Source of the DNA: Agrococcus terreus
GTDB taxonomy: Bacteria > Actinomycetota > Actinomycetes > Actinomycetales > Microbacteriaceae
Direction: 5' to 3'
Assembly (NCBI RefSeq): GCF_014645235.1
Contig: NZ_BMLM01000001.1
Location: forward strand, 1-64,000
DNA length: 64,000 nucleotides
Positions within the stretch are counted from its first letter, which is position 1. Each line of letters starts with the position of its first letter. Shown here piece after piece: positions 34,702-43,854 of the stretch. A model generated the notes under the pieces. It was not told the origin of the DNA, ran no database searches, and worked only from the letters and a program-made list of their open reading frames with translations. The position numbers and the translations under genes were made by a program.

Positions 34702-36447
34702 TCAGGCGGTCGGATGTGTCCGTTCGAGCGCGCGAAGCGCGAGGTGGAGGCGCACCGCGACCTCGACGCGGAAGCGCGGCTCCGGCTCGTCCCAGCCCTC
34801 GCCGAGGACGGCGCGGATGCGGGCGGCACGCTGCTTCACCGTGCTCACGTGCAGCTGCAGGGCACGCGCTGCGGCGACCGACGATCCCTGGGCGGCGAGC
34901 AGCGCCGCGAGCGTCGCGACGAGGTCGGTGCGTCGGTGGGCGTCCCAGGCGATGAGCCCGCCGATCGCGGCGTCGACGAACGCGCGGGCACGGCCTCCGT
35001 CGTCGTCGAACATCGCGGCGTAGGGGCCGAGGGACGCGGCGGTCGTCGTCGCCCGCTCGAGGCCGAGGCCGCGCAGCAGTCGAGCCGCCCGACCCGCGCC
35101 GCGCATCCCCTCGCCCGCGCCGCCCAGCGTCGCCACGGCATCCGCCACCACGAGCGCCGGCACCGGGCCGAGCACCTCGCCGGTGCGGTCCGCCGCCGCC
35201 TGGGCGTCGCCGCCGGGCAGCAGCACCGCGCACCCCTCGGGCACCGTCGCGACGAGCGCGCCGCGCAGCTGGCGCACGCGGGCCGCGGCCCGGGCGCGAT
35301 CGCCCTCCGCGACGCGCACCGCCACCGCGCACCACGGGTCCTCGACCGCGAGACCCCGCTGCCGGGCGCGACGGACTGCTGCCGCGGGGTCGGCGCTCTC
35401 GAGGAGGTCGAGCACGAGCTCGCCGCGCACGCGCTCCTCGGCGTCCGAGACGGCGCTCCGCTGCATCGTGACGAGCGCCAGGATCTGCGCCGAGCGCTCG
35501 AGCGTGCGCCGCTGCAGGTCGCTGAGCGGCGTGCCGCCGCCCACGAGCAGCGCCCCGATCCGCTCCCCCGCCGCCTGCACCGCGATCGCCGCGCGCGCGA
35601 CACCCCGCTCGAGCACGGCCGCACGGCCCGTCCCCGCGCTGCGCACGACCGCGCGCGCGAGGTCGCCCCGGCCCGCCTCGGGCACGGGCGCGGTGCCCCA
35701 GATCGCCTCACCCTGTACGCCGACCGCCCACACGGGGCGCTGCAGCGCCGTCGCGAGCGCCGCGACGACGTCGTCGGGACCGCCGCCGTCGACGATGAGC
35801 TCGGTGAGCTCGCCGTGCAGCCGGGAGGCCGAGAGCGTCTCGGCCGCGAGCCGCTCGGCGCGCTCGCGGGCGGCATCCGCCTCGCGACGGCTCGCGGTGA
35901 GCTCGTCGAGCACGGCCGCGATCCGCAGCACGATCGCCGCGTGGCTCGCGAACGCGGTGAGGAGCGCCGCGTCGTCGTCGTCGAATCGCCGGGCGGCCCG
36001 GTTGGCGGCGAAGAGCACGCCGAGCACCTCGCCGCCGGCCAGCAGCGGTGCGCCGAGGATGGCGTGGATGCCCTCGGCGCGCACGATCGCGTCGATCTCG
36101 GGATCGCGCGGCAGCGCGCCGATCTGCTCGTAGTCGGCCACCGACCGGGCGGCACGGGTACGCACCACCTCGCTCGCGACGCCGACGCCGGCCGGCACGC
36201 GCATCCCGAGGAACCGACCCGTCTCGGAGCCGCGCACCGCCCGCACGAAGAGCTGGTCGGTCGGCGCGTCGTACGCGGAGAGGTAGGTGACGTCGGCGCC
36301 CGCGAGGTCGTGCACGCGGTCGACGATGCGCTGCAGCATCGCGGTCGCGTCCTCGACGTCGAGCAGGTCGTGGGTGGTGCTCGCGATCGCGGCGAGCTGC
36401 GCCTCGGCGCGCTCGAGCCGCTCGCGATCGCCCTCGCCCGTCGTCAC
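34702..36447 (-). CDS. GAF-domain PucR/CdaR-type transcriptional regulator
   Basis: This 581-residue regulator has a GAF sensory domain at ~20-170 (VTYLSAYDAPTDQLFVRAV, ASHAAIVLRIAAVLDELT), a central degenerate region, and a C-terminal PucR-type helix-turn-helix near 505-575 (LQLHVSTVKQRAARIRAVLG). GTG 36447 follows GGAGGC closely. PucR-type proteins usually control a neighbouring catabolic operon in response to its substrate. Here the HMG-CoA reductase/lyase/TctA genes follow on the same strand after 87 bases, so it is the likely regulator of that unit. The probable -10 is TAGCCT at 36488-36483. Confidence 0.85.
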   Translation of the reverse strand: MTTGEGDRERLERAEAQLAAIASTTHDLLDVEDATAMLQRIVDRVHDLAGADVTYLSAYDAPTDQLFVRAVRGSETGRFLGMRVPAGVGVASEVVRTRAARSVADYEQIGALPRDPEIDAIVRAEGIHAILGAPLLAGGEVLGVLFAANRAARRFDDDDAALLTAFASHAAIVLRIAAVLDELTASRREADAARERAERLAAETLSASRLHGELTELIVDGGGPDDVVAALATALQRPVWAVGVQGEAIWGTAPVPEAGRGDLARAVVRSAGTGRAAVLERGVARAAIAVQAAGERIGALLVGGGTPLSDLQRRTLERSAQILALVTMQRSAVSDAEERVRGELVLDLLESADPAAAVRRARQRGLAVEDPWCAVAVRVAEGDRARAAARVRQLRGALVATVPEGCAVLLPGGDAQAAADRTGEVLGPVPALVVADAVATLGGAGEGMRGAGRAARLLRGLGLERATTTAASLGPYAAMFDDDGGRARAFVDAAIGGLIAWDAHRRTDLVATLAALLAAQGSSVAAARALQLHVSTVKQRAARIRAVLGEGWDEPEPRFRVEVAVRLHLALRALERTHPTA

Positions 36448-36518
36448 GCCGCCTCCGCTCGTCCGCCCTCGCACCGCCGTCCAGGCTACTGATGCGCCAG
36501 GGCGGGCTCGGCGAGCAG

Positions 36519-36582
36519 TGCCCCGCGGGGCGGGAGGTGCCGGTGCACCGGCACCCGCCGTCCCGCGGGGCACCTGTCGGCG
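36519..36582 (-). terminator. Large hairpin after serine hydrolase gene
   Basis: GTGCCCCGCGGGG at 36519 pairs with CCCGCGGGGCAC ending at 36573, with a perfectly palindromic 20-base centre built on GGTGCCGGTG. Read leftward it begins GCGCCGACAGGTGC, the same entry sequence as the hairpins at 30473 and 63045, and starts about ten bases after the stop at 36594. Confidence 0.7.
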
Positions 36583-36593
36583 CTGCTGTCGCC

Positions 36594-37640
36594 TCAGGCT
36601 GCGGGTGAGCTCCCGCCTCCCGCCGCGCCGTCGAGCGCCGCGTCGACCGCATCCGCGAGCGCGCCGATGACGGGCCAGCCGCCGTCGGAGGAGTTGCCGA
36701 GCACGCTCACCGTCGTGCGCGCCGTGACCAGGTGCGTCGAGCGGAACGACGCCCCCGCATCCCAGCCCTCCACGATGAGCGCCTCGTGCTCGCCGTGCAG
36801 GAACAAGCCGAGGCCGGCGCGCTTGCCCTCGTCGGGCACCTCGTGGCGCGGCGCCATCATCGTCGCGAGCGTGTCGCGCCGCACGATGCGGCCGTCGAGC
36901 AGCGCGAGCCAGAAGCGGTGGAGGTCGGCAGCCGTCGTGAAGGCGCCGCCGTCGCCGGCGCCCAGCACCGGCAGCCGCAGCACCGCATCCTCGTCGCCCT
37001 CGTCGAAGACGTAAGGGCGCGCCGCGTCGCCCGGCAGCGCGTCGAGGCGGATGTGGTCGGTCGCCTCGAGGCCCGCGGGCTCGAGCACGAGGCGGCGCAC
37101 GACCGCCTGGAACGGCTCCCCCGCGACGCGCTCGAGCACGATCGCGAGCACCGCGTAGCCGCCGTTGCAGTACGCGAAGCCGCTGCCGGGCGCGAACTTC
37201 TGCGGGAAGCCCTCGAGCAGCGGCAGGAACGCCTCCGCGGTCGTGAGCACGTGCGGCGGCACCGTGAGCGGGAACTCGGAGGGCTCCCAGTCGCCCTCCT
37301 CGTCGAGGTAGTCGCCGATGCCGGAGGTGTGGCCGAGCAGGTGCTCGATCGTCACCGCGTCGTCGATGAGCGGCAGGTCGTCGCCGAGCAGCTCGCGCAC
37401 CGGCTGGTCGAGCCGCAGCGCGCCGTCCTCGACGAGCCGCATGACCGCGAGCGCCGTGAACGCCTTGCTGCCGCTCGCGACCGCGATGCGCGCATCCGCC
37501 CGCATCGGCACGCGGTAGCCGCGGTGCATCCACCCCTCGGCGCGCTCGAGCACGCGCTCCCCGCCCACGTCGATCGCGACGACGCCCGAGAAGGGCCCCT
37601 CCGCGATCGCCTCGTCGAGCTCCTGCTGGTCCCAGTGCAT
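36594..37640 (-). CDS. Serine hydrolase (beta-lactamase-related family), cytoplasmic
   Basis: This 348-residue protein of the penicillin-binding/beta-lactamase fold has S-x-x-K in ASGSKAF, Y-C-N in FAYCNGGY, and TIEHLLGHTSGI. No signal peptide is present: the sequence begins MHWDQQELDEAI, so it is probably an intracellular esterase or peptidase rather than an antibiotic-resistance enzyme. GGGGAGC precedes the ATG. It is isolated between two hairpin terminators. Confidence 0.83.
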   Translation of the reverse strand: MHWDQQELDEAIAEGPFSGVVAIDVGGERVLERAEGWMHRGYRVPMRADARIAVASGSKAFTALAVMRLVEDGALRLDQPVRELLGDDLPLIDDAVTIEHLLGHTSGIGDYLDEEGDWEPSEFPLTVPPHVLTTAEAFLPLLEGFPQKFAPGSGFAYCNGGYAVLAIVLERVAGEPFQAVVRRLVLEPAGLEATDHIRLDALPGDAARPYVFDEGDEDAVLRLPVLGAGDGGAFTTAADLHRFWLALLDGRIVRRDTLATMMAPRHEVPDEGKRAGLGLFLHGEHEALIVEGWDAGASFRSTHLVTARTTVSVLGNSSDGGWPVIGALADAVDAALDGAAGGGSSPAA

Positions 37641-37768
37641 CGTGCGCTCCCCTGTCGTCGTCGACCGTGTCGTGTCGTGTCCTGTGCGGCTGCCATGGCC
37701 GTCGGGCGCACAGCCGAGCGACGCTACCGGTCGACCTTGGATGTGGGCTGGATCCGGGGTGCGGTGCC

Positions 37769-37826
37769 GGTGTGGTCACACATGGCCGCTTCCTGAGGCG
37801 CTGCGGGGGCCGTCTGTGACCACACC
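37769..37826 (-). terminator. Hairpin after ABC-F gene (GGTGTGGTCACA type)
   Basis: GGTGTGGTCACA (37769-37780) pairs with TGTGACCACACC (37815-37826), continuing inward as GGCCGC against GCGGGGGCC. It lies 40-100 bases after the ABC-F stop and before the promoter region of the serine hydrolase gene. It has different sequence from the GCGCCGACAGGTGC hairpins. Confidence 0.6.
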
Positions 37827-37864
37827 TCGAGCCGCGAGCAGGCTGCGGAGGCGGCCCGCGCGCC

Positions 37865-39484
37865 TCAGGCGGGGCGGTCCTGCAGGGCGCCGTCCTCGAT
37901 CGACCAGCGGCGGGTGAGGCCGAGCCGATCGAGGAACGGCTCGTCGTGGCTCACCACGACGAGGGCGCCCTCGAACGCGCCCAGCGCCTCCACGAGCCGG
38001 TCGATGGAGTCGAGGTCGAGCGAGTTCGTCGGCTCGTCGAGCAGCAGGAGGCGCGGCGCCGGATCCGCGAGGAGCAGCCGCGCGAGCGCGAGCCGGAACC
38101 GCTCGCCGCCCGAGAGCTCGGCCACCTGCTGGTCGCCGCGCGCGCCCCGGAACAGGAAGCGCGCGAGCTGCGCCCGCACCTCCCCCGGCGTGCGGTCCGG
38201 CGCCGTCTCGCGCACCGCCTCGACGAGCGTCGCCGCCTCGTCCGAGAATCGGATGCGCTGCGGCAGCACCCCGAGCTCGGCGATCCGATGCACCACCCGC
38301 GCAGCCGGCTCCGGCGCACCCGGCGGCGCCTCGGCCGCCGAGCCCCAGCGCGCGACGGCCCCGAGCAGCGCCGACTTCCCGGCGCCGTTGCGGCCGGTGA
38401 GCGCTATGCGCTCGCGGCCGCGCACGTCCAGCCGCCGGCCGTCGGGCAGCGCGAGCGCGAGCACGTCGCGGCCGGCCGGCACGCGGGTGTCAGGGAGGGC
38501 GATGCGGATCGCACCCTCGTCGCGCACCTTCGCCCGCGCGGACTCCAGCGCGGCCTCCGCCGATGCCTCACGGCCCTCGTGGAGCGCCTTCGAGCGCGCC
38601 GAGGTGCGCTCCGACGCGTTCTGCAGCCCGTTCGCGACGATCCTCGGGATGCCGCCCGCGAGCTGCGCGCGACGACCGGCGGCCTCCGCCCGCTGCCGCT
38701 GCTCGTTCGCCTCGATGCGGTCGCGGCGCTCGCGCCGCACGACGGCTTCCGCATCCCGCACGTGCTGCGCTGCCGCCGCCTGCTCGACCGCGATCGCGGC
38801 GCGGTAGGCGGAGTACGGGCCCTCGAACGCCCGCAGCGTCGAGCCGTGCAGCTCGGCGATGCGATCGACCCGCTCGAGCAGCGCCACGTCGTGGCTGACG
38901 ACCACGAGGGTGCCGCGCCAGTCCGCGACCGCCTCGTGCAGGCGCGCGCGGGCATCGGCGTCGAGGTCGTTCGTGGGCTCGTCGAGCAGCGCGATGTCGG
39001 CGCGCTGCAGCCGGATGGCCGCGAGTCCGACGAGCACCGCCTCGCCGCCCGAGAGCGACGCGACGGGCCGGCGCAGCAGGTCGGCGTCGCCGGACAGGCC
39101 GAGCGCGGCGAGCGCGCCGAGCGCCTCCGCCTCGACGCCCCATCGGTCGCCGACGGCGTCGAAGCGGGCCTGCGCGACGTCGCCGCGCTCGATCGCCGCG
39201 ATGGCGTCGAGCACAGGCGCGATGCCGAGCGCGTCGGCGACCGTGCCCGGTCCGAGCGCGAGCCGCTGCGGCAGCGTCGCGACGGTGCCCTGGACGGCGA
39301 CCTCGCCGTCGGTCGGCCGCAGCTCGCCCGCGATGAGGCGGAGCAGGGTGGTCTTGCCGGCGCCGTTGCGGCCGACGAGGCCCGTGGTGCCGTGGCCGAG
39401 GGCGCCGGTGACGCCGTCGAGCGCGACGGTGCCGTCGGGCCATGCGAGATGGACGCGCGAGAGCGCGATGGCGTGATGTGCCAA
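37865..39484 (-). CDS. ABC-F family ribosome-associated ATPase (candidate antibiotic resistance factor)
   Basis: This 539-residue protein has two ABC domains and no membrane part. Domain 1: Walker [10 protein letters not shown], signature SLSGGEAVL, Walker [11 protein letters not shown]. Domain 2: [30 protein letters not shown]. The ~95-residue charged linker ([20 protein letters not shown] and onward) is the P-site tRNA-interacting region; its length and basic charge fit antibiotic-protecting ABC-F proteins. The start is TTG 39484 with GGAGGATC eight bases upstream. A 5' leader with an 11-codon peptide and an anti-ribosome-binding-site element precedes it, supporting drug-inducible expression. 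Confidence 0.85.
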   Translation of the reverse strand: MAHHAIALSRVHLAWPDGTVALDGVTGALGHGTTGLVGRNGAGKTTLLRLIAGELRPTDGEVAVQGTVATLPQRLALGPGTVADALGIAPVLDAIAAIERGDVAQARFDAVGDRWGVEAEALGALAALGLSGDADLLRRPVASLSGGEAVLVGLAAIRLQRADIALLDEPTNDLDADARARLHEAVADWRGTLVVVSHDVALLERVDRIAELHGSTLRAFEGPYSAYRAAIAVEQAAAAQHVRDAEAVVRRERRDRIEANEQRQRAEAAGRRAQLAGGIPRIVANGLQNASERTSARSKALHEGREASAEAALESARAKVRDEGAIRIALPDTRVPAGRDVLALALPDGRRLDVRGRERIALTGRNGAGKSALLGAVARWGSAAEAPPGAPEPAARVVHRIAELGVLPQRIRFSDEAATLVEAVRETAPDRTPGEVRAQLARFLFRGARGDQQVAELSGGERFRLALARLLLADPAPRLLLLDEPTNSLDLDSIDRLVEALGAFEGALVVVSHDEPFLDRLGLTRRWSIEDGALQDRPA

Positions 39485-39645
39485 GAGAGATCCTCCGAGA
39501 GCGTGGGGAGGCGCTGACGGATGCGTCGACGATGCGTGGTCGTCGGGTCAGCGCGCGGTCGCGGCTCCGTGGATCTCGGTCATCTCGCTGCTCTCGGGAG
39601 GAGTGCGCCGGTGCTGACACCACCGGCGAGGGCTCGGCAACGCTA
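39485..39645 (-). promoter_or_regulatory. Attenuator-like leader of the ABC-F gene
   Basis: The -10 is TAGCGT (39645-39640), giving a leader of about 150 nt. In order it holds a perfect 8-bp hairpin (39628-39606), the element TCCTCCCGAGAGC (39602-39590), the leader peptide (39583-39548) and the ABC-F ribosome binding site within GCTCTCGGAGGA (39502-39491). The second and last elements are complementary over 12 bp with one bulge, so the site would be sequestered. A ribosome held on the early leader codons would cover 39590-39602 and free it. An inner pair, GCGCTGAC with GTCAGCGC (39554-39547 and 39518-39511), is also possible. Confidence 0.65.
39548..39583 (-). CDS. Leader peptide MTEIHGAATAR upstream of ABC-F gene
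   Basis: This 11-codon open frame, ATG to TGA, ends 63 bases before the ABC-F TTG start. Purine-rich GAGAGCAGCGAG immediately before the ATG could serve as ribosome binding site. Its position inside a self-complementary leader is what suggests it is real; length alone would not. A ribosome stalled here by an antibiotic is the expected trigger. The peptide sequence is not one I know. Confidence 0.55.
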   Translation of the reverse strand: MTEIHGAATAR

Positions 39646-39708
39646 CCTCACCGCCCGCTCATCCGGAACCCCTGCGCGCCTGCACGTCGAGGGTGCGAGA
39701 GTGAGGGA

Positions 39709-39981
39709 GTGGAGGGCGAGGAGCTGGATGCGCTCGTCGCGCGGGTGCCGGAGGGCTGGTCGCGGCAGGTGGTCGACGGGCGCGCCTGGGGGCTGACCCG
39801 CGTCGAGCACGGCGGCGGGCGGTCGGCGACGATCGCGGGCGAGGAGCTCGGCGGCACCGGGCGGATGGACGCGAACGTGTGGCGCACGAGCGCCGGCACG
39901 GTGCTGCGGCCGTGCGAGATGCCGGAGGAGCAGGTGCTCGCGGTGCTGCGGGCGCTGCCGGAGGATCACCGGGCCGACTGA
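39709..39981 (+). CDS. Small hypothetical protein
   Basis: This 90-residue soluble protein contains RVPEGWSRQVVDGRAWGLTR and GRMDANVWRTSAGTVLRPCEMP. No family is recognised. GTG 39709 is the likely start; a GGGAG-like purine run lies just before it. It is divergent from the ABC-F gene and convergent with ybaK, whose stop is ten bases away. The composition is protein-like, and the opposite strand offers nothing better. Confidence 0.55.
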   Translation: MEGEELDALVARVPEGWSRQVVDGRAWGLTRVEHGGGRSATIAGEELGGTGRMDANVWRTSAGTVLRPCEMPEEQVLAVLRALPEDHRAD

Positions 39982-39991
39982 GCGGGTCGGC

Positions 39992-40468
39992 TCAGCGCTC
40001 CGGCTCGGGCTCCGTCACGTCGGCGACCTGCGCGCCCAGGTGCGCGACGAGCGCATCGCCGTCGACCGTCGCCGCGACGCCGTGGTCGCCGCCGCCGATC
40101 GACACGCGCCGGCCGAGCACGCGCTCGTCGGCCACGACCGGCAGCGGCGTGGTCGTGCCGAACGGCGTGATCGTGCCGCGCCGGAAGCCGGTGACCGCAT
40201 AGGCAGCATCCGCATCCGGCATCGACAGGCGACTGACGCCGAGGAGCGCGCGCAGCTTCGGCCACGCGATCGTGCGGTCGCCCGGCACGAGGACGAGCAG
40301 GTGGTCGCCCTCGCCGCGGCGCACGACCATCGTCTTGATGAGGTCGCGCGGCTCGACGCCGCGGGCGACCGCGGCCTCGGCGAGCGAGCCGACGCGGCCG
40401 TGGCGCGTCACCTCGTGGTCGAGGCCGGATGCGGCGAGCGCCTCGAGCGCCCGGTTGGTCTCGCTCAT
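39992..40468 (-). CDS. YbaK/EbsC family aminoacyl-tRNA deacylase-like protein
   Basis: This 158-residue YbaK-domain protein is expected to hydrolyse mischarged aminoacyl-tRNA (Cys-tRNAPro in YbaK). Family features are the early IKTMVVRRGEG, with the conserved Lys in LIKTM, followed by LVLVPGDRTIAWPKLRALLG and GFRRGTITPFG near residues 93-104. ATG 40468 is exactly six bases after TAGCCT (40480-40475), so the mRNA is probably leaderless. Confidence 0.85.
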   Translation of the reverse strand: MSETNRALEALAASGLDHEVTRHGRVGSLAEAAVARGVEPRDLIKTMVVRRGEGDHLLVLVPGDRTIAWPKLRALLGVSRLSMPDADAAYAVTGFRRGTITPFGTTTPLPVVADERVLGRRVSIGGGDHGVAATVDGDALVAHLGAQVADVTEPEPER

Positions 40469-40519
40469 GCGCTCAGGCTACGCCCGCGGACAGCGGCCTC
40501 CGCGAGGAGGAGCAGCGAC

Positions 40520-40582
40520 AGGTACCGCTCCGCCCCAGAGGTACGGGTCGACCTGTACCTCTCGGGCGGACGCGTACCTCTC
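40520..40582 (-). terminator. Large hairpin after hemD
   Basis: The left arm AGGTACCGCTCCGCCCC..AGAGGTAC (40520-40544) pairs with 40555-40582 around a 10-base loop, with a few mismatches. It lies 25-87 bases past the hemD stop, and its GACAGGTAC head resembles the GACAGGTGC of three other hairpins. It probably ends hemD transcription. Confidence 0.6.
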
Positions 40583-40606
40583 GCGGCAGGGTGCGCGGAA
40601 ACGCCA

Positions 40607-41410
40607 TCAGGCGGCGGCGACGAGCGCGGCGACCAGAGCCTCGGCGCTCGGGCGCGCGGCCACCGCCGCGACGCGCAGGCCGTGCTTGCGGCAGTCCTCG
40701 GCGGTCTGCTCGCCGATCGCGATCACGCGCGTCTCAGTCGAGAGGCCGAGCCGCGCGACCTGCTTCGCGACCGAGCCCGAGGTGACGAGCACCGCGTCGA
40801 TCGGCGTCTCGGCCGGCTCGAGGGCCGTGAGCACCTCATCCGCATCATGGCCCGACGCCTGCAGCTCGCGCTGCAGCCGCTGCGCATCGACGACCGGCAG
40901 CGGGCCGGTCTGCTCGGTGACCGCGTCGAGCAGCTCGTCGCTCGAGTCGAACACCGGCACCGTGCGGTACGCGACGACCTCGCTCACCTGCATGCCGTGG
41001 CGGCGGAGGCCCTCGGCGATCGTGGGGCGCGCGTCGAGCGCGTGCGGCCACAGCACGCGGCCCTCGCGGATCGGCCACTCGTCGACCAGGCCCGCGGCCG
41101 ACTGCCGCGTCGGGATGAACGCCACCGGCACGCCGCGCTCGCGCAGCGACGCCGCCGTCACCGATCCGACCGCCGCGACCTTCACGGATGCGGGGATGCG
41201 CGGTAGCACCCGCACCGTCGACTGGCTCGTCACGACCAGCCAGTCGACGCGGCCGGCCGCGAGCAGGTCGAGGGATGCGCGCAGGCGCTCCTGGTCCTCG
41301 GCGGGCTCGATGGTGACGAGCGGCAGCACGAGGGGCTCGAAGCCGGCATCGGCGACGCGTCGGGCGACGTCGTCGCCCCAGGTGCCTCCGCGGGGGATCA
41401 GGACGCGCAT
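40607..41410 (-). CDS. hemD: Uroporphyrinogen-III synthase
   Basis: This 267-residue protein of the two-lobed HemD fold cyclises hydroxymethylbilane with inversion of ring D. Recognisable segments are MRVLIPRGGTWGDDVARRV at the start, VDWLVVTSQSTVRVL, the AYRTVPVF linker strand and DAVLVTSGSVAKQVA. Sequence is poorly conserved in this family, so identification rests on these motifs plus its place next to hemC. GGAGG precedes the ATG; TACACT about 40 bases upstream may be the -10. It is separated from hemC by a repeat element and probably has its own promoter. Confidence 0.88.
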   Translation of the reverse strand: MRVLIPRGGTWGDDVARRVADAGFEPLVLPLVTIEPAEDQERLRASLDLLAAGRVDWLVVTSQSTVRVLPRIPASVKVAAVGSVTAASLRERGVPVAFIPTRQSAAGLVDEWPIREGRVLWPHALDARPTIAEGLRRHGMQVSEVVAYRTVPVFDSSDELLDAVTEQTGPLPVVDAQRLQRELQASGHDADEVLTALEPAETPIDAVLVTSGSVAKQVARLGLSTETRVIAIGEQTAEDCRKHGLRVAAVAARPSAEALVAALVAAA

Positions 41411-41447
41411 GGCTCCTCCGGGGTCGGGGAAGGGTTCAGTGTAGGAC

Positions 41448-41590
41448 GCTGGAGCTGGGCGCTGGAGCTCTGGGCGGAGGCGCTTTCGCGCCTCCGCCGC
41501 GACGCCAGTCCCGGCCGTCGGCAGCTTCGCGCTCGGTGCATGGTCTCGAGACGGCCGCGCCCTGCGGGCGGGGCCTCCTCGACCAACGGG
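41448..41590. repeat. Intergenic repeat, modules A and B, between hemC and hemD
   Basis: Module A (41460-41512) holds the same 10-bp stem GCGGAGGCGC with TTTC loop (41474-41497) as the copy at 21364. Module B (41540-41588) starts TGGTCTCGAGACG and ends CTCCTCGACCAACG. The element fills almost the whole gap after the hemC stop and could stop transcription between the two haem genes. Confidence 0.75.
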
Positions 41591-41593
41591 TGG

Positions 41594-42537
<944 letters not shown>

Positions 42538-42541
<4 letters not shown>

Positions 42542-43854
42542 GGCTGCAGCCCCGCGATCGCGGGCCGGAAGCCCAGCCGCGGGTTCTCGCAGCAGCCGGG
42601 ACGGCACACGTCGTACCAGGTGTGGATCGACGTGACGGCCTTCCGCTCCGCGACCGGCCGGCCCTCGAGCCGCTCCTGCACGAGGTCGACGAGCGCGCCC
42701 ACGTACTGCGGGTCGATGCCCGGCGTCGGCGTGCGGCGCACCCACAGGCCCGCCTCGGTGGCCGTCTCGATGGCCTCCTCGTCGAGGTCCCACATGACCT
42801 CCATGTGGTCGCTCACGAAGCCGAGCGGCACGATCACGACGGCCTTGCGGGCGCCCGCGCCGTCGGTGCGGAGCGCCTCGATGGCGTCGTTGATGTCGGG
42901 CTCGAGCCACGGCTGCGAGGGCGGCCCGGAGCGCGACTGGTAGACGAGCTGCCAGGCGACCTCGGGGGCCGACTGCTCCATGACCCACTCGGCGGCCGCG
43001 AGGTGCTGCGCGGCGTAGCCGCCGCCCTCGCCCCACTCGTGCAGGTCGGGCGCGCCGGAGCGCTCCGCGTCGGCCGTGGGGATCGAGTGCGTCGCGAACA
43101 GCACCTCGATCTCGGCGTCGGCGAGGCCTGCGTCGTGCGCCTCGGCCACCGCGGCGCGCACGCCGTCGACGAACGGCGCGAGGAAGCCGGGGTGGTTGAA
43201 GAACTGCCGCACCTTGTCGATCTGCATAGACCCCTGCAGGCCCGTCGCCTCGAGCGCATCCGCCCAGTCCTCGCGGTACTGGCGGCACGACGAGTACGAC
43301 GAGTAGGCGGACGTGGGGATCGCGAGGAGCCGCTGCGCGCCGGCCGCGGAGGCCTCCTGCAGCGCCTCGTCGAGGTAGGGCGCCCAGTTGCGGTTGCCCC
43401 AGTAGATCGGCAGGTCGATGCCGGCCGCGTCGAGCGCCGCGCGGAGCGCCGAGACGAGCTCGCGGTTCTGCTCGTTGATGGGGCTGACGCCGCCGAAGTG
43501 GCGGTAGTGCGTCGAGACCTCCTCGAGCCGCTCGTCGGGGATGCCGCGGCCGCGCGTGACGTTGCGGAGGAACGGGATGACGTCGTCCTGGCCCTCGGGA
43601 CCGCCGAAGCCGGAGAGCAGGATGCCGTCGTACGCGACGGGCTCCTCGACGTGCTCGGGGCCCGCCTGGGCGGCCGGGGTCGCGCTCGGCACCGCGGCGC
43701 CCTCGGCGAGGAAGACGCCGGTCGCGGCCGCGGGCTTCGTCTCGCGGCGCGCGGGCGCCTGCTCCTGCTGCGCCTGCAGCTCCTCCTGCTGCTGCAGCGG
43801 CGCCCCGCCGCAGCATCCGCCGCCGCAGCAGCCGCCGGTGGTCTGCTCGCTCAT
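42538..43854 (-). CDS. cpfC: Coproporphyrin III ferrochelatase with Cys-rich N-terminal extension
   Basis: This 438-residue enzyme inserts iron into coproporphyrin III. The catalytic His is H256 in LFATHSIP; SGFGGPEG and HYRHFGGVSP mark the fold. C190 and the C-terminal C417-R-P-G-C421-C422 fit the ligands of the [2Fe-2S] cluster known in actinobacterial ferrochelatases. Unusually, ~73 residues precede the normal start: GGCCGGGCCGG at 7-17, then a Gln/Glu-rich stretch. The ATG overlaps the chdC stop (ATGA), so the extension is genuinely in frame; no alternative start near residue 74 has a ribosome binding site. Confidence 0.92.

Noticed and set aside
36594-37640. Serine hydrolase as a beta-lactamase resistance gene
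   Set aside because: It has no signal peptide and the motifs are those of the wide esterase/peptidase family; nothing indicates beta-lactam specificity.
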